Positions 36,004-45,674 of a DNA stretch of 64,000 nt are shown here, piece after piece. The stretch's first letter is position 1. Each line of letters begins with the position of its first letter. Source of the stretch: JACDBE01 sp963714055 (GTDB lineage Bacteria; Actinomycetota; Acidimicrobiia; Spongiisociales; UBA5794). The stretch lies in contig OY970227.1 of assembly GCA_963714055.1 (NCBI GenBank), positions 2,418,001 through 2,482,000 of the forward strand. Direction: 5' to 3'. The notes beneath the pieces were generated by a model. It was not told where the DNA came from. It ran no database searches and was given only the letters and a program-made list of their open reading frames with translations. The translations under genes were made by a program, and so were the position numbers.

Positions 36004-36413
36004 ATGCGTCGCTACTGGCGGATCGTGCTCCCCGGGGCGGTCATCGCGGTCATCCTCATCGGCCTGCTGATCTCGCTGCGGTCGAGCCTGGTGTTCTTCA
36101 ACACACCGACTGAAGTCATGGAAGAGGCGGGTGGCGCCGAGCGCCTGCGTCTCGGCGGCCAGGTGGTCGAGGGCACCGTGGCCGACGCCGGCGGCGAGGT
36201 GAGCTTCGACGTCACCGACGGTCGGACCACGGTCACCGTCCACCACTCCGGGGCGCCCCAGCAGCTCTTCCAGGAGGGCATCGGGGTGGTGGTCGAGGGC
36301 ACCTGGGACGGGGTGGTGTTCACCAGCGACTTCATGCTGGTGAGCCATGACGAGCAGTACCGCACCGAGGACGGTGTCGTCTACGAGCCGGGACGGCCGT
36401 TGGGGTCGACGCC

Positions 36414-36417
<4 letters not shown>
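36004..36417 (+). CDS. ccmE: Haem chaperone CcmE
   Basis: 137-aa membrane-anchored OB-fold haem carrier. One N-terminal TM (IVLPGAVIAVILIGLLISLR), then SLVFFNTPTEVMEEAG, RLRLGGQVVEGTVADAGGEV, VHHSGAPQQLFQEGIGVVVE and the haem-attachment region MLVSHDEQYRTEDG. The His in SHDEQY matches the covalent haem His of classical CcmE, rather than the Cys variant found in archaea and some bacteria. Starts 1 nt after ccmD and overlaps ccmF by 4 nt. Confidence 0.93.
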
Positions 36418-38433
<2,016 letters not shown>

Positions 38434-38456
<23 letters not shown>

Positions 38457-38901
38457 GGCACGGCGGTGGTCCGGTTGGGCGCTGGCCGTGGTCGCCGCCG
38501 TGGTGATCGTGGTGGGGCTGCTCCCCGGCAACGCCGCTCCCGCCGGCGAAGCCGAACGGGCCCGCGCCATCGCCGCCAACCTGCGCTGCCCGTTCTGCTC
38601 GGGCGAGTCGATCGCCGACGCCCCGGCGGAGGTGGCCCGTGACCTGCAGGTGTTCATCTCGGAGAAGGTCGCCGAAGGCTGGACCGACGACGAGATCTAC
38701 GCCTACTTCGTCGCCCGGTACACCGAGCGGGTCCGGCTCGACTCGAGGTTCGAGGGATGGGGCGCGGCGCTGTGGCTGACCCCGGTCGCCCTGGCCGGTG
38801 TAGGGCTCGCTGCCGCCCTCCAGCGGCGCCGGCGGCCCGCCGTCGACACGCCGGAGGAGCCTCTCGCCGAGCCGGTCGGGTCGGAGGTCGAGCTCACATG
38901 A
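38434..38901 (+). CDS. ccmH: CcmH/CcmL-type thiol-reducing protein
   Basis: 155-aa protein with an N-terminal TM, the active-site motif LRCPFCSGESIADA (LRCxxC), DLQVFISEKVAEGWTDDEIY, AYFVARYTERVRL and a C-terminal TM (LWLTPVALAGVGLAAAL). It keeps the apocytochrome CxxCH cysteines reduced. It begins at GTG 38434 inside the end of ccmF; GTG 38449 is equally possible. Overlaps the TPR gene by 4 nt. Confidence 0.92.
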
Positions 38902-39668
38902 CCGTCGAGCGTGACGGTATCGACGAGCAGCTCGACCAGGTGCTGGTCGACCTCGCCGACGTCGATGCCTCGCAAGCCGCCGGCGACCTCGATGCCGTCA
39001 CCGCCGACCGGCTTCGGGCGACCTATCGCGACGAGCTGTCGGAGTTGGAGGAGCGACGCCGGCTCCTCGACGACGGCGGCGGGGCGCCTCCGGTCGGGCG
39101 CGATCGGCGCCGGGTGGTGGCGGGGACGTTGCTGATGGTTGCCGGCCTGGCGGCGGTGGCAGTGCTGCTTGCAGTGACGCTCGCCGACCGTGATCCGGGC
39201 GACCCGGCGGTCGGCGGCGTGCCCGGCGACGTCGTTGGCGGTGGGGTCGACCTCGGCGAGGTGACCAACGAGGAGCTCGAGGAGGTCGTGGCCGAGAACC
39301 CGGAGGTCACCGGGATGCGGCTGGCGCTGGCGGACCGCTACTTCGTCGCCGGCGACTTCGATCGGGCGGTCGACCACTACCTGGTGGTGCTCGAGCAGGA
39401 TCCGGAGAGCGTCGCCGCCCTCGCCGCGGTGGGGTGGATGACCCACCTGTCGGGTCGCTCCGACGTGGCGCTCACCTACGTCGAGCGGGCGCTGGCGATC
39501 GAGCCCGACTTCGCCCAGGCGTACTGGTACCTGGCCAACATCAGGGCCGACGGCTTGGACGACCCCGCCGGCGCGGTCGAGCCGTTGCGGACCCTCCTCG
39601 AGTTCGAGGCCCTACCCGACGAGGTCCGTGCCGAGGCGGAGGCGATGCTGGAGCGGGTCGATGGATGA
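38898..39668 (+). CDS. CcmI-like TPR protein
   Basis: 256-aa protein. The N-terminal cytoplasmic helical segment (QLDQVLVDLADVDASQAAGD, YRDELSELEERRRLL) resembles the CcmI N-domain. One TM (VVAGTLLMVAGLAAVAVLLA) and extracytoplasmic TPRs follow (LALADRYFVAGDFDRAVDHY, VALTYVERALAIEPDFAQAY). In CcmI the TPR domain holds apocytochrome c for CcmF/H. Position between ccmH and ccmG supports this. ATG at 38898 overlaps the ccmH stop. Confidence 0.75.
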   Translation: MTVERDGIDEQLDQVLVDLADVDASQAAGDLDAVTADRLRATYRDELSELEERRRLLDDGGGAPPVGRDRRRVVAGTLLMVAGLAAVAVLLAVTLADRDPGDPAVGGVPGDVVGGGVDLGEVTNEELEEVVAENPEVTGMRLALADRYFVAGDFDRAVDHYLVVLEQDPESVAALAAVGWMTHLSGRSDVALTYVERALAIEPDFAQAYWYLANIRADGLDDPAGAVEPLRTLLEFEALPDEVRAEAEAMLERVDG

Positions 39669-40299
39669 CCTCGTCACCGAGCGGCCACCGGCGACGCCTC
39701 CCCGGCCGAGGCGGTCGTCCCGCCCGTTCTGGATCGTCGCCGGGGTCGGGTTGGTCGCCGTGGTCCTCGGGGTGGTGTTCGCCAACCGCTTCGGTGTCGA
39801 CCCGCAACTCACGCCGTCGCCGCTGATCGGGCAGCAGGTACCCGACCTCTCCTTGCCCTACCTGGAGTTCGACGACGACTTCTCCTTCGCCGATCTCGAC
39901 GGGCAGGTGGCGGTGGTCAACTTCTGGGCGAGTTGGTGCCTCGCCTGCCGCACCGAGCACGAGGCCCTGGTCGAGGCGGCCGCCGCCTACGAGGACCTGG
40001 GGGTCACCTTCGTCGGGGTGATGGTCCAGGACCGGGTCGACAACGGGCTCGACTTCCTCTCCGAGATGGGCCGCGGGGAACCGTACGTCCACGTCGACGA
40101 CCCGGATTCGCGGGCATCGCTCGAGTTCGGGCTGCTCGGGGTCCCCGAGACCTTCTTCGTGGACCGCGACGGCACCATCGTCGGCAAGGTGTCCGGCCCG
40201 GTGAACACCCCGCTGATCACCGCCACGCTCGACGCCATCCTGCTCGGGCGTGCCGACGAGCTTGGGGTGGTCAAGACCGGCGAGGTCGAGAACCGCTGA
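39661..40299 (+). CDS. ccmG: CcmG/DsbE-type membrane-anchored thioredoxin
   Basis: 212-aa protein with one TM (FWIVAGVGLVAVVLGVVFAN) and a periplasmic thioredoxin domain. The active site is VVNFWASWCLACRTEHEALV (CLAC), and FGLLGVPETFFVDRDGTIVG has the cis-Pro. The domain starts with the TlpA/CcmG-type GQQVPDLSLPYLE. It supplies reductant to CcmH. ATG at 39661 overlaps the TPR gene by 8 nt. Last gene of the nine-gene ccm operon. Confidence 0.92.
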   Translation: MDDLVTERPPATPPRPRRSSRPFWIVAGVGLVAVVLGVVFANRFGVDPQLTPSPLIGQQVPDLSLPYLEFDDDFSFADLDGQVAVVNFWASWCLACRTEHEALVEAAAAYEDLGVTFVGVMVQDRVDNGLDFLSEMGRGEPYVHVDDPDSRASLEFGLLGVPETFFVDRDGTIVGKVSGPVNTPLITATLDAILLGRADELGVVKTGEVENR

Positions 40300-40316
40300 G
40301 CGGCGATCCCATCGGG

Positions 40317-40343
40317 TTGACACGCCAACCACCCGGGTACCGT
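40317..40343 (+). promoter_or_regulatory. Promoter of methyltransferase gene
   Basis: A perfect -35 TTGACA (40317-40322), 15 nt, then TACCGT (40338-40343), 8 nt before the ATG. The spacer is short but the -35 is one of only two consensus-like ones I noticed in the window. Confidence 0.45.
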
Positions 40344-40351
40344 CCTGGCGC

Positions 40352-40921
40352 ATGACGCCGGGATCGGGCAACGAGCTCGCCATGTGGGAGCGGCGCTACC
40401 GGGCCGAGGGCCGGCGGGCGACCGAGCCGGCACGTTTCGTGGTGGCGGCGGTCGACTCGCTCGGCGTCGCCCCGGGCACCGCCGTCGACGTCGCCGGTGG
40501 CACCGGGCGCCATGCGGTGTGGCTGGCCGGGCTGGGATGGCGGGTGACGTTGGTGGACGGGTCCCCGTCGGCCCTGAAGATGGCGGCCGAGGACGCCGCC
40601 GCCGCCGGAGTCGAGCTGACCACGATCCAGATGAACCTCACCGGCGGTGCGTTGCCTGCCGGCCCGTGGGACCTCGTCCTGGTCCACCACTACCTCAACC
40701 CACACCTGATGGCGTCGGTCGACCAAGTGATGGCACGCGGCGGCCACCTGGTGTGGGCGCAACACACCGTCCTCAGCAGGCAGCGGCGGCCCGGGCCTGG
40801 GTACCGGCTCGCCCTCGGCGAGGCGGAGACGATGCTCCCGGCGGGCCTCGAGGTGCTCAGCCTGGTCGAGGCCGAGACCGAGGGTCGTCACGAGGCCATG
40901 GTGGTCGCCAGGCGGCCCTGA
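40352..40921 (+). CDS. Class I SAM-dependent methyltransferase
   Basis: 189-aa methyltransferase: WERRYRAEGRRATEPARFVV, motif I AVDVAGGTGRHAVWLAGLGW, RVTLVDGSPSALKMA, motif IV WDLVLVHHYLNPHLMASVDQ and GGHLVWAQHT. The N-terminus (WERRYR, WD.RY-like) resembles TehB/thiopurine-type methyltransferases. Substrate unknown. The TGA lies within the first unit of a tandem repeat, so the repeat may have replaced the original 3' end. Confidence 0.8.
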   Translation: MTPGSGNELAMWERRYRAEGRRATEPARFVVAAVDSLGVAPGTAVDVAGGTGRHAVWLAGLGWRVTLVDGSPSALKMAAEDAAAAGVELTTIQMNLTGGALPAGPWDLVLVHHYLNPHLMASVDQVMARGGHLVWAQHTVLSRQRRPGPGYRLALGEAETMLPAGLEVLSLVEAETEGRHEAMVVARRP

Positions 40922-41011
40922 CGCCCGGCTGGCACAGGCGGCGCTGACGCCCGGCTGGCACAGGGGCGCTGACGCCCGGCTGGCACAGGGGCGCTGACGC
41001 CCGGCTGGTAC
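40918..41011. repeat. Tandem repeat, ~25-bp unit, 3.7 copies
   Basis: CTGACGCCCGGCTGGCACAG begins units at 40918, 40944, 40969 and 40994, with GGCGGCG or GGGGCG between copies. Units are 26, 25 and 25 bp plus an 18-bp partial. Copies 2 and 3 are identical. Each junction makes GGCG-CTGA-CGCC, a small inverted repeat. It lies between the methyltransferase stop (inside copy 1) and pepN. No spacers, so not CRISPR. Confidence 0.9.
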
Positions 41012-41061
41012 CTGACGAGGCATCGGTAGCATCCGGCCACCCCACCCTCCAGGAGGCAGGC

Positions 41062-43563
41062 ATGGCAAGCGAATCCGATCACCGCCTGCCCCGCACCGCC
41101 ATACCGTCGAGCTACCGGCTCACGCTCGAGCCCGACCTCGCCACCGCCACCTTCGCCGGTGAGGTCACCGTCGCCATCGACGTCGTCGAGCCTACCGACC
41201 ACCTGATGCTCAACGCCGTCGGCCTGGACATCGGCAGCGCCGAGCTGGTCGACGGCGACGGTTCGGCATCCCAGGCGACGGTGACGCTCGATCCCGATCG
41301 CGAGCGGGCCACGCTGGCCTTCGAGGGCGATGTCGCTCCCGGTGGCTACCGGCTCGGTCTCGTGTTCACCGGCATCCTCAACGACGAGCTCCGCGGCTTC
41401 TACCGGTCCGTCTACAAGGACGACACCGGCGTCGAGCGGGTGATCGCCACCACCCAGTTCGAGGCCACCGATGCCAGGCGCGCCTTCCCGTGCTGGGACG
41501 AGCCCGACCTCAAGGCGACGTTCGACGTCACCGTCGTGGTCGCCGATGGGTTGACCGCGGTGTCCAACTCGCCGATCGTGGACGACGAGCCCACCGGCGA
41601 CGGTCGGAGACGGGTGCGCTTCGGGACCACCATGAAGATGTCCACCTACCTCGTCGCCGTCGTCGTCGGCGAGCTCGAGGCCACGGAATGGCAGGACGTC
41701 GACGGGGTGCCGTTGCGCGTGCTCACCGTTCCCGGGAAGCTCGGCCTCACCGACTTCGCCCTCGACGCCGGCGCCTTCGCCCTCCGCTACTTCGCCGACT
41801 ACTACCGGATCCCTTACCCGGCCGACAAGGTCGACATGATCGCCATCCCCGACTTCGCCTTCGGGGCGATGGAGAACCTCGGCGCCATCACCTACCGGGA
41901 GACGGCGTTGCTCGTCGACCCCGCCCAGGCCACCCAGAACGAGCTGCTGCGGGTGGCCGACGTGGTCGCCCACGAGCTGGCGCACATGTGGTTCGGCGAC
42001 CTGGTGACGATGAAGTGGTGGAACGGCATCTGGCTCAACGAGGCGTTCGCCACGTTGATGGCGACGAAGTGCGTGGACGCCTACCGGCCCGACTGGAAGC
42101 GGTGGCTGTCCTTTGGCGCCGACCGGAATGCATCGATGGACATCGACGGGCTCGCCACCACCCGGCCGATCGAGTTCCCGGTTGGCTCTCCGGAGGAGGC
42201 CAACGAGATGTTCGACATCCTCACCTACGAGAAGGGCGCCTCGGTGTTGCGGATGCTCGAGCAGTACATCGGCGAGGCCGAGTTCTGCCGGGGCGTCACC
42301 CGGTACCTGAGGACCCATGCGTACGGGAACACCGAGACCTCCGACCTCTGGGCGGCGCTCGAGGCGGAGTCGGGTGAGCCGGTGGGCGAGATCATGGACA
42401 CCTGGATCCTCCAGGGCGGGCATCCCCGGGTGGCGGTGGCCCGCGACGGCGACGGGCACGTGCTGCGACAGGAGCACTTCCAGTTCATCGGCGGCAGCCC
42501 GAGCCGGTGGAAGGTGCCGGTTCGCTATCGCAGCGCCGACGGCGAGGGCAAGGCGATCGTCGACGGCGAGACCCGGATAGACGCCGGTGAGGGGCTGGTG
42601 GTCAACGCCGGCGGTCACGGGTACTACCGGGTCGGGTACTCCGACGAGCTGGCGTCGCCACTGCTCGACGGGCTGTCCGGGCTCGACCCCGCCGAGCAGT
42701 TCTCGGTGGTGGCGGACACGCTGGCCGGGGTGCTGCGGGGCGACGTCGCCGCCGGTCGGTTCCTCGATGTGGTCGCCCGCCTCGGAGAGGAGACCGAGCC
42801 GCCGGTGTGGGAGGTGGCCATCGGCGGGCTGGCCGAGATCGACCGTGCGGTGTCGTCGGACGTGCGACCGTCGCTCCAGGCCTTCGTCCGAGGCCAGGTG
42901 GCGCCGGTCGTCGACGACATCGGCTGGTCACCTGCGCCCGGCGAGACCGACCTCCAGCGCCGGTTTCGGGGCACGATGCTGCGAGCGCTGGGCATCCTCG
43001 GCAACGACCAGGTCGCCGTGGCCGAAGCGAGGAGCCTCTTCGGCGACCTCGTCGACGGGCATCACCTGCTCGACGGTGAGGTGGTGTCGGCGGTGCTCTC
43101 CATCGTCGCCGCCAACGGGGACCGCTCCGACCACGCCGCCCTGGTGCGTGCGTTCGAGCAGGCCAAGAGCCCGCAGGACGAGGATCGGTTCCGCTCGGCG
43201 GTGGCCGGGGTGCCCGATCGGGCGGCGGTCGACGCCACCATGGAGATGGTGCTCGACGGCCGCATCCGCAGCCACGACGCCGGGTCAACCGTGGCCCGCA
43301 TGGTCGGGGTGCGGGAGACCGGCGCCTATGCCTGGGACGTGCTGAAGCAACGCTGGGACGAGGTGCTGGAACGCCTCCCGGCGCTCACCGCTCGCACGCT
43401 CCTCGCCCAGGTCCACCTCCGTAACGAGCCCGAGGTGGCGGCGGACATCAGGGCGTGGCTGTCCGATCACGAGGTCCCGGGAGCGCACCGTTTCACCGCC
43501 CAGCAGCTCGAGCGGCTCGATGTCCGCGTCCGCTTGCGCCAGAGCGACCCCCAGTTGGGGTGA
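41062..43563 (+). CDS. pepN: M1 family aminopeptidase N
   Basis: 833-aa zinc aminopeptidase releasing N-terminal residues from peptides. The exopeptidase motif GAMEN is at 268-272. The zinc site is HELAH at 304-308 plus Glu327 in WLNEAFA, 18 residues after the second His. N-terminal beta domain features include YRLTLEPDL and FEATDARRAFPCWDEP. A long C-terminal helical ERAP1-like domain ends the protein. No signal peptide, so cytoplasmic. The ATG at 41062 has AGGAGG 7 nt upstream. A palindromic unit (copy C) follows its stop. Confidence 0.95.
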   Translation: MASESDHRLPRTAIPSSYRLTLEPDLATATFAGEVTVAIDVVEPTDHLMLNAVGLDIGSAELVDGDGSASQATVTLDPDRERATLAFEGDVAPGGYRLGLVFTGILNDELRGFYRSVYKDDTGVERVIATTQFEATDARRAFPCWDEPDLKATFDVTVVVADGLTAVSNSPIVDDEPTGDGRRRVRFGTTMKMSTYLVAVVVGELEATEWQDVDGVPLRVLTVPGKLGLTDFALDAGAFALRYFADYYRIPYPADKVDMIAIPDFAFGAMENLGAITYRETALLVDPAQATQNELLRVADVVAHELAHMWFGDLVTMKWWNGIWLNEAFATLMATKCVDAYRPDWKRWLSFGADRNASMDIDGLATTRPIEFPVGSPEEANEMFDILTYEKGASVLRMLEQYIGEAEFCRGVTRYLRTHAYGNTETSDLWAALEAESGEPVGEIMDTWILQGGHPRVAVARDGDGHVLRQEHFQFIGGSPSRWKVPVRYRSADGEGKAIVDGETRIDAGEGLVVNAGGHGYYRVGYSDELASPLLDGLSGLDPAEQFSVVADTLAGVLRGDVAAGRFLDVVARLGEETEPPVWEVAIGGLAEIDRAVSSDVRPSLQAFVRGQVAPVVDDIGWSPAPGETDLQRRFRGTMLRALGILGNDQVAVAEARSLFGDLVDGHHLLDGEVVSAVLSIVAANGDRSDHAALVRAFEQAKSPQDEDRFRSAVAGVPDRAAVDATMEMVLDGRIRSHDAGSTVARMVGVRETGAYAWDVLKQRWDEVLERLPALTARTLLAQVHLRNEPEVAADIRAWLSDHEVPGAHRFTAQQLERLDVRVRLRQSDPQLG

Positions 43564-43577
43564 AGAGTCGGGTGATC

Positions 43578-43633
43578 CGCCGAACCTGAGGTTCTGGCAT
43601 GTCGCTCCGATACGTGATCGCCTGAAGTTCGAC
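43578..43633 (+). repeat. Palindromic unit copy C
   Basis: Begins CGCCGAACCTGAGGTTCT and ends GCCTGAAGTTCGAC, with TCGCTCCGATACGTGAT in the centre. Differs from copy A (28933) at a few positions. It lies 14 nt after the pepN stop, in the convergent gap before the DUF559 gene, in inverted orientation to copy D. Confidence 0.82.
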
Positions 43634-43684
43634 GCGCTGCCACCGATGGCAACCCCAGCCAGGGACACCCGATGGGGTGAAGCC

Positions 43685-44608
43685 CTAGTTGGCGCCCTGC
43701 TCGGCAAGGGCCAAAGCGACGCTGGCGGTGAAGTCGCCTGGCGCAGCATCCAACTGGCTCCAGGTGAACCGGAACACCTTCCAGCCGGCGAGCTGTGCCG
43801 CCCGGTCCCGCTTGTGGTCCATCTCCAACGTCTCGGTTCGGCTGTGCCAGCGCCGTCCATCGAGTTCGATGATCAGCCGCGCCTCCGGATAGGCCATGTC
43901 CACGCGACCATCGCGCGTCTCGCGCCACGGGAGCCTGAGCTGTTGCTGCGGCTCGGGCAGTCCGGCGTCGCGGAGGAGACTCATGCCGGCGAGCTCCAAG
44001 GCACTCTCAGAGAGCGCTACACCGGGGCCGATCTCGCACAGGACCTTGCGGAACGACGCCGATCCGGGTCTCCCGCGCCGAGCCAACTCATCCATGACAG
44101 TGGTCAGCTCATCGAGGGTGCACTTCCGCTCGACGACGACCTGTTCCGCGAGCATCCGGATGCGGCGAGGACGCAGCCGTGAGGCGAGGTCGAAGATCGT
44201 TCGGGGCACCGTCGTGATCCGCAGCCCGTCGATCTCCTCGATGTGATGGGCGAAGAGGTCGGTCGACTGGTGCAACACGACCTCGGGGAATCGATTGGTG
44301 GTGCGATGGGGCACGCTGATCACTGTCATGCCCCGGGCAACGTAGGGGAGGTCGTGGATCTCCGCCGCCGATTCATGCGACACCACGCCGGGGAGTGCAT
44401 AGGTCGCGGCTCGCAGCAACATCTCCGGTGTGAATGTGTGACCGGGCAACAAGTACACGCCCGGTCGCGCCATCACGAGGGCACCCGACGCCAGCCGCCG
44501 GTGGAGCATCATCTCGGTCAAGCCGAGCGCCATCGCCTGGGACCTGAGGATCAATCCGTGCTGGCCCGCCGCCACCTCGGCCACCGCACGATCGGCTTGC
44601 TTGTACAT
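43685..44608 (-). CDS. AbiEi-like/DUF559 domain protein
   Basis: 307-aa protein. The N-terminus (AVAEVAAGQHGLILRSQAMA, GLTEMMLHRRLASGALVMAR) is a winged-helix of the type IV antitoxin AbiEi kind, ending in PGVYLLPG. The C-terminus is a DUF559/Vsr-like PD-(D/E)XK-type nuclease fold: GRVDMAYPEARLIIELDGRR, WHSRTETLEMDHKRDRAAQL and GWKVFRFTWSQL. Actinobacterial genomes carry many solitary copies of unknown function. No AbiEii-type toxin is adjacent. It is bracketed by inverted repeat copies C and D, and its codon use looks less GC-extreme than its neighbours', hinting at acquisition. Confidence 0.78.
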   Translation of the reverse strand: MYKQADRAVAEVAAGQHGLILRSQAMALGLTEMMLHRRLASGALVMARPGVYLLPGHTFTPEMLLRAATYALPGVVSHESAAEIHDLPYVARGMTVISVPHRTTNRFPEVVLHQSTDLFAHHIEEIDGLRITTVPRTIFDLASRLRPRRIRMLAEQVVVERKCTLDELTTVMDELARRGRPGSASFRKVLCEIGPGVALSESALELAGMSLLRDAGLPEPQQQLRLPWRETRDGRVDMAYPEARLIIELDGRRWHSRTETLEMDHKRDRAAQLAGWKVFRFTWSQLDAAPGDFTASVALALAEQGAN

Positions 44609-44661
44609 GGCCGGATCATGTCGCCAGGACGTCGCGGATCCCAGAGGGTTCGCTGGCGACG

Positions 44662-44714
44662 CTCGAACTCCAGGCGATTGCCTATCGCTCCGATAGGTCA
44701 GAACCTCAGGTTCG
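44662..44714 (-). repeat. Palindromic unit copy D
   Basis: On the minus strand it reads CGAACCTGAGGTTCTGACC through the perfect hairpin CCTATCG-GAG-CGATAGG to GCCTGGAGTTCGAG. It lies between the start of the DUF559 gene and the end of the PAC2 gene. Confidence 0.82.
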
Positions 44715-44727
44715 CCGACTTCTCCGG

Positions 44728-45567
44728 TCAGACCTGGTCGGTGCCCTGGTTGCGGAGGAAGCGCTCGATCTCGGCGGCCAAGGCTTCGCCGGAGATCTCG
44801 CCGTCGCCGTCCTCGTTCGACTCGAGCTGACGCACGATGGCGAGCACGTCGGGCCGGCCCTCGACGATGGTGTTGAGCTCGGCGATCTGGTCGGCGGCGG
44901 TGGTGGCGAGCCCGGTGACGTCGGTGGTGACCCCGAGGTGGGCCACCACCCGCTCGACCAACGCCAGGGCGGCGGCGGCGAAGCTGGCCCCCAGATAGTG
45001 CGGGACCCGCGCCCAGAACCCGACGCTGGGGATGGCAGCCTCGACGGCGGCGCTCTCGACGACGCTCACCGCCGCCCCGGGCACCCGCAGCAACCCGCGA
45101 GGCGGGTCGTCACCGTCGGGGAGCCGGTCGACGCTCGACGCCGTCGTCATGATGGAGACCGGGCGGGTGTGCGCCGCCGCCCACGGGATGCCACCGATGG
45201 AGACGTGCTCGATCACGCCGAGGCGCTTCTCCAACTCGGCCACCTCGACCGAGAACCTCCGCCAGTTCCAGTTGGGCTCGGTCCCGGTGAGTACCAGCAC
45301 GTCGCGTTCGGGCATCGCCGAGTGACGGAGCTCCATGGTGGGCCACTCGACCGTGTCGATGGCGCCGTCGACGAAGTCGATCACCGGTCGGTTGACCCGG
45401 TAGTCGTACAGCTGGTCCGGGTCGAACCGGGCGATGACCGCACCCTCCCCAGCCAGGGTCTCGGCGGCGATGGTGCCCGCCGACCCGGCGTTCACCCACC
45501 CCTCGAACGCCACGACGAGGGCGGGCGACCGGAGCGGCCCCGGATCGGTCAGGTCGTACATCGCCAT
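44728..45567 (-). CDS. PAC2 family protein
   Basis: 279-aa protein of the PAC2 (proteasome-assembly chaperone 2-like) family found in actinobacteria. Features are PALVVAFEGWVNAGSAGTIA, LYDYRVNRPVIDFVDGAIDT, DVLVLTGTEPNWNWRRFSVE, VSIGGIPWAAAHTRPVSIMT and FWARVPHYLGASFAAAALAL. A C-terminal acidic helix ends the protein. Function in bacteria is unproven. The ATG at 45567 has GGGAG 8 nt upstream; a TTG at 45594 would add 9 residues. Confidence 0.85.
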   Translation of the reverse strand: MAMYDLTDPGPLRSPALVVAFEGWVNAGSAGTIAAETLAGEGAVIARFDPDQLYDYRVNRPVIDFVDGAIDTVEWPTMELRHSAMPERDVLVLTGTEPNWNWRRFSVEVAELEKRLGVIEHVSIGGIPWAAAHTRPVSIMTTASSVDRLPDGDDPPRGLLRVPGAAVSVVESAAVEAAIPSVGFWARVPHYLGASFAAAALALVERVVAHLGVTTDVTGLATTAADQIAELNTIVEGRPDVLAIVRQLESNEDGDGEISGEALAAEIERFLRNQGTDQV

Positions 45568-45662
45568 CGGTCTACTCCCGGTATCGGTGGCCAAGGCTAC
45601 CGATCACCCGGCGCTGCAGACGCAGCGGATCGTCGCCGGCGCACCGGGGCGAACGCTTGGCC

Positions 45663-45668
45663 TACATT
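45663..45668 (+). promoter_or_regulatory. Leaderless -10 box of hutH
   Basis: TACATT, 6 nt (CCGACC), then GTG 45675. It favours the GTG over the in-frame TTG at 45657. Confidence 0.5.
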
Positions 45669-45674
45669 CCGACC

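Noticed and set aside
40918..41011. Possible CRISPR array
   Set aside because: Units abut directly with no unique spacers and there are no cas genes; it is a plain tandem repeat.
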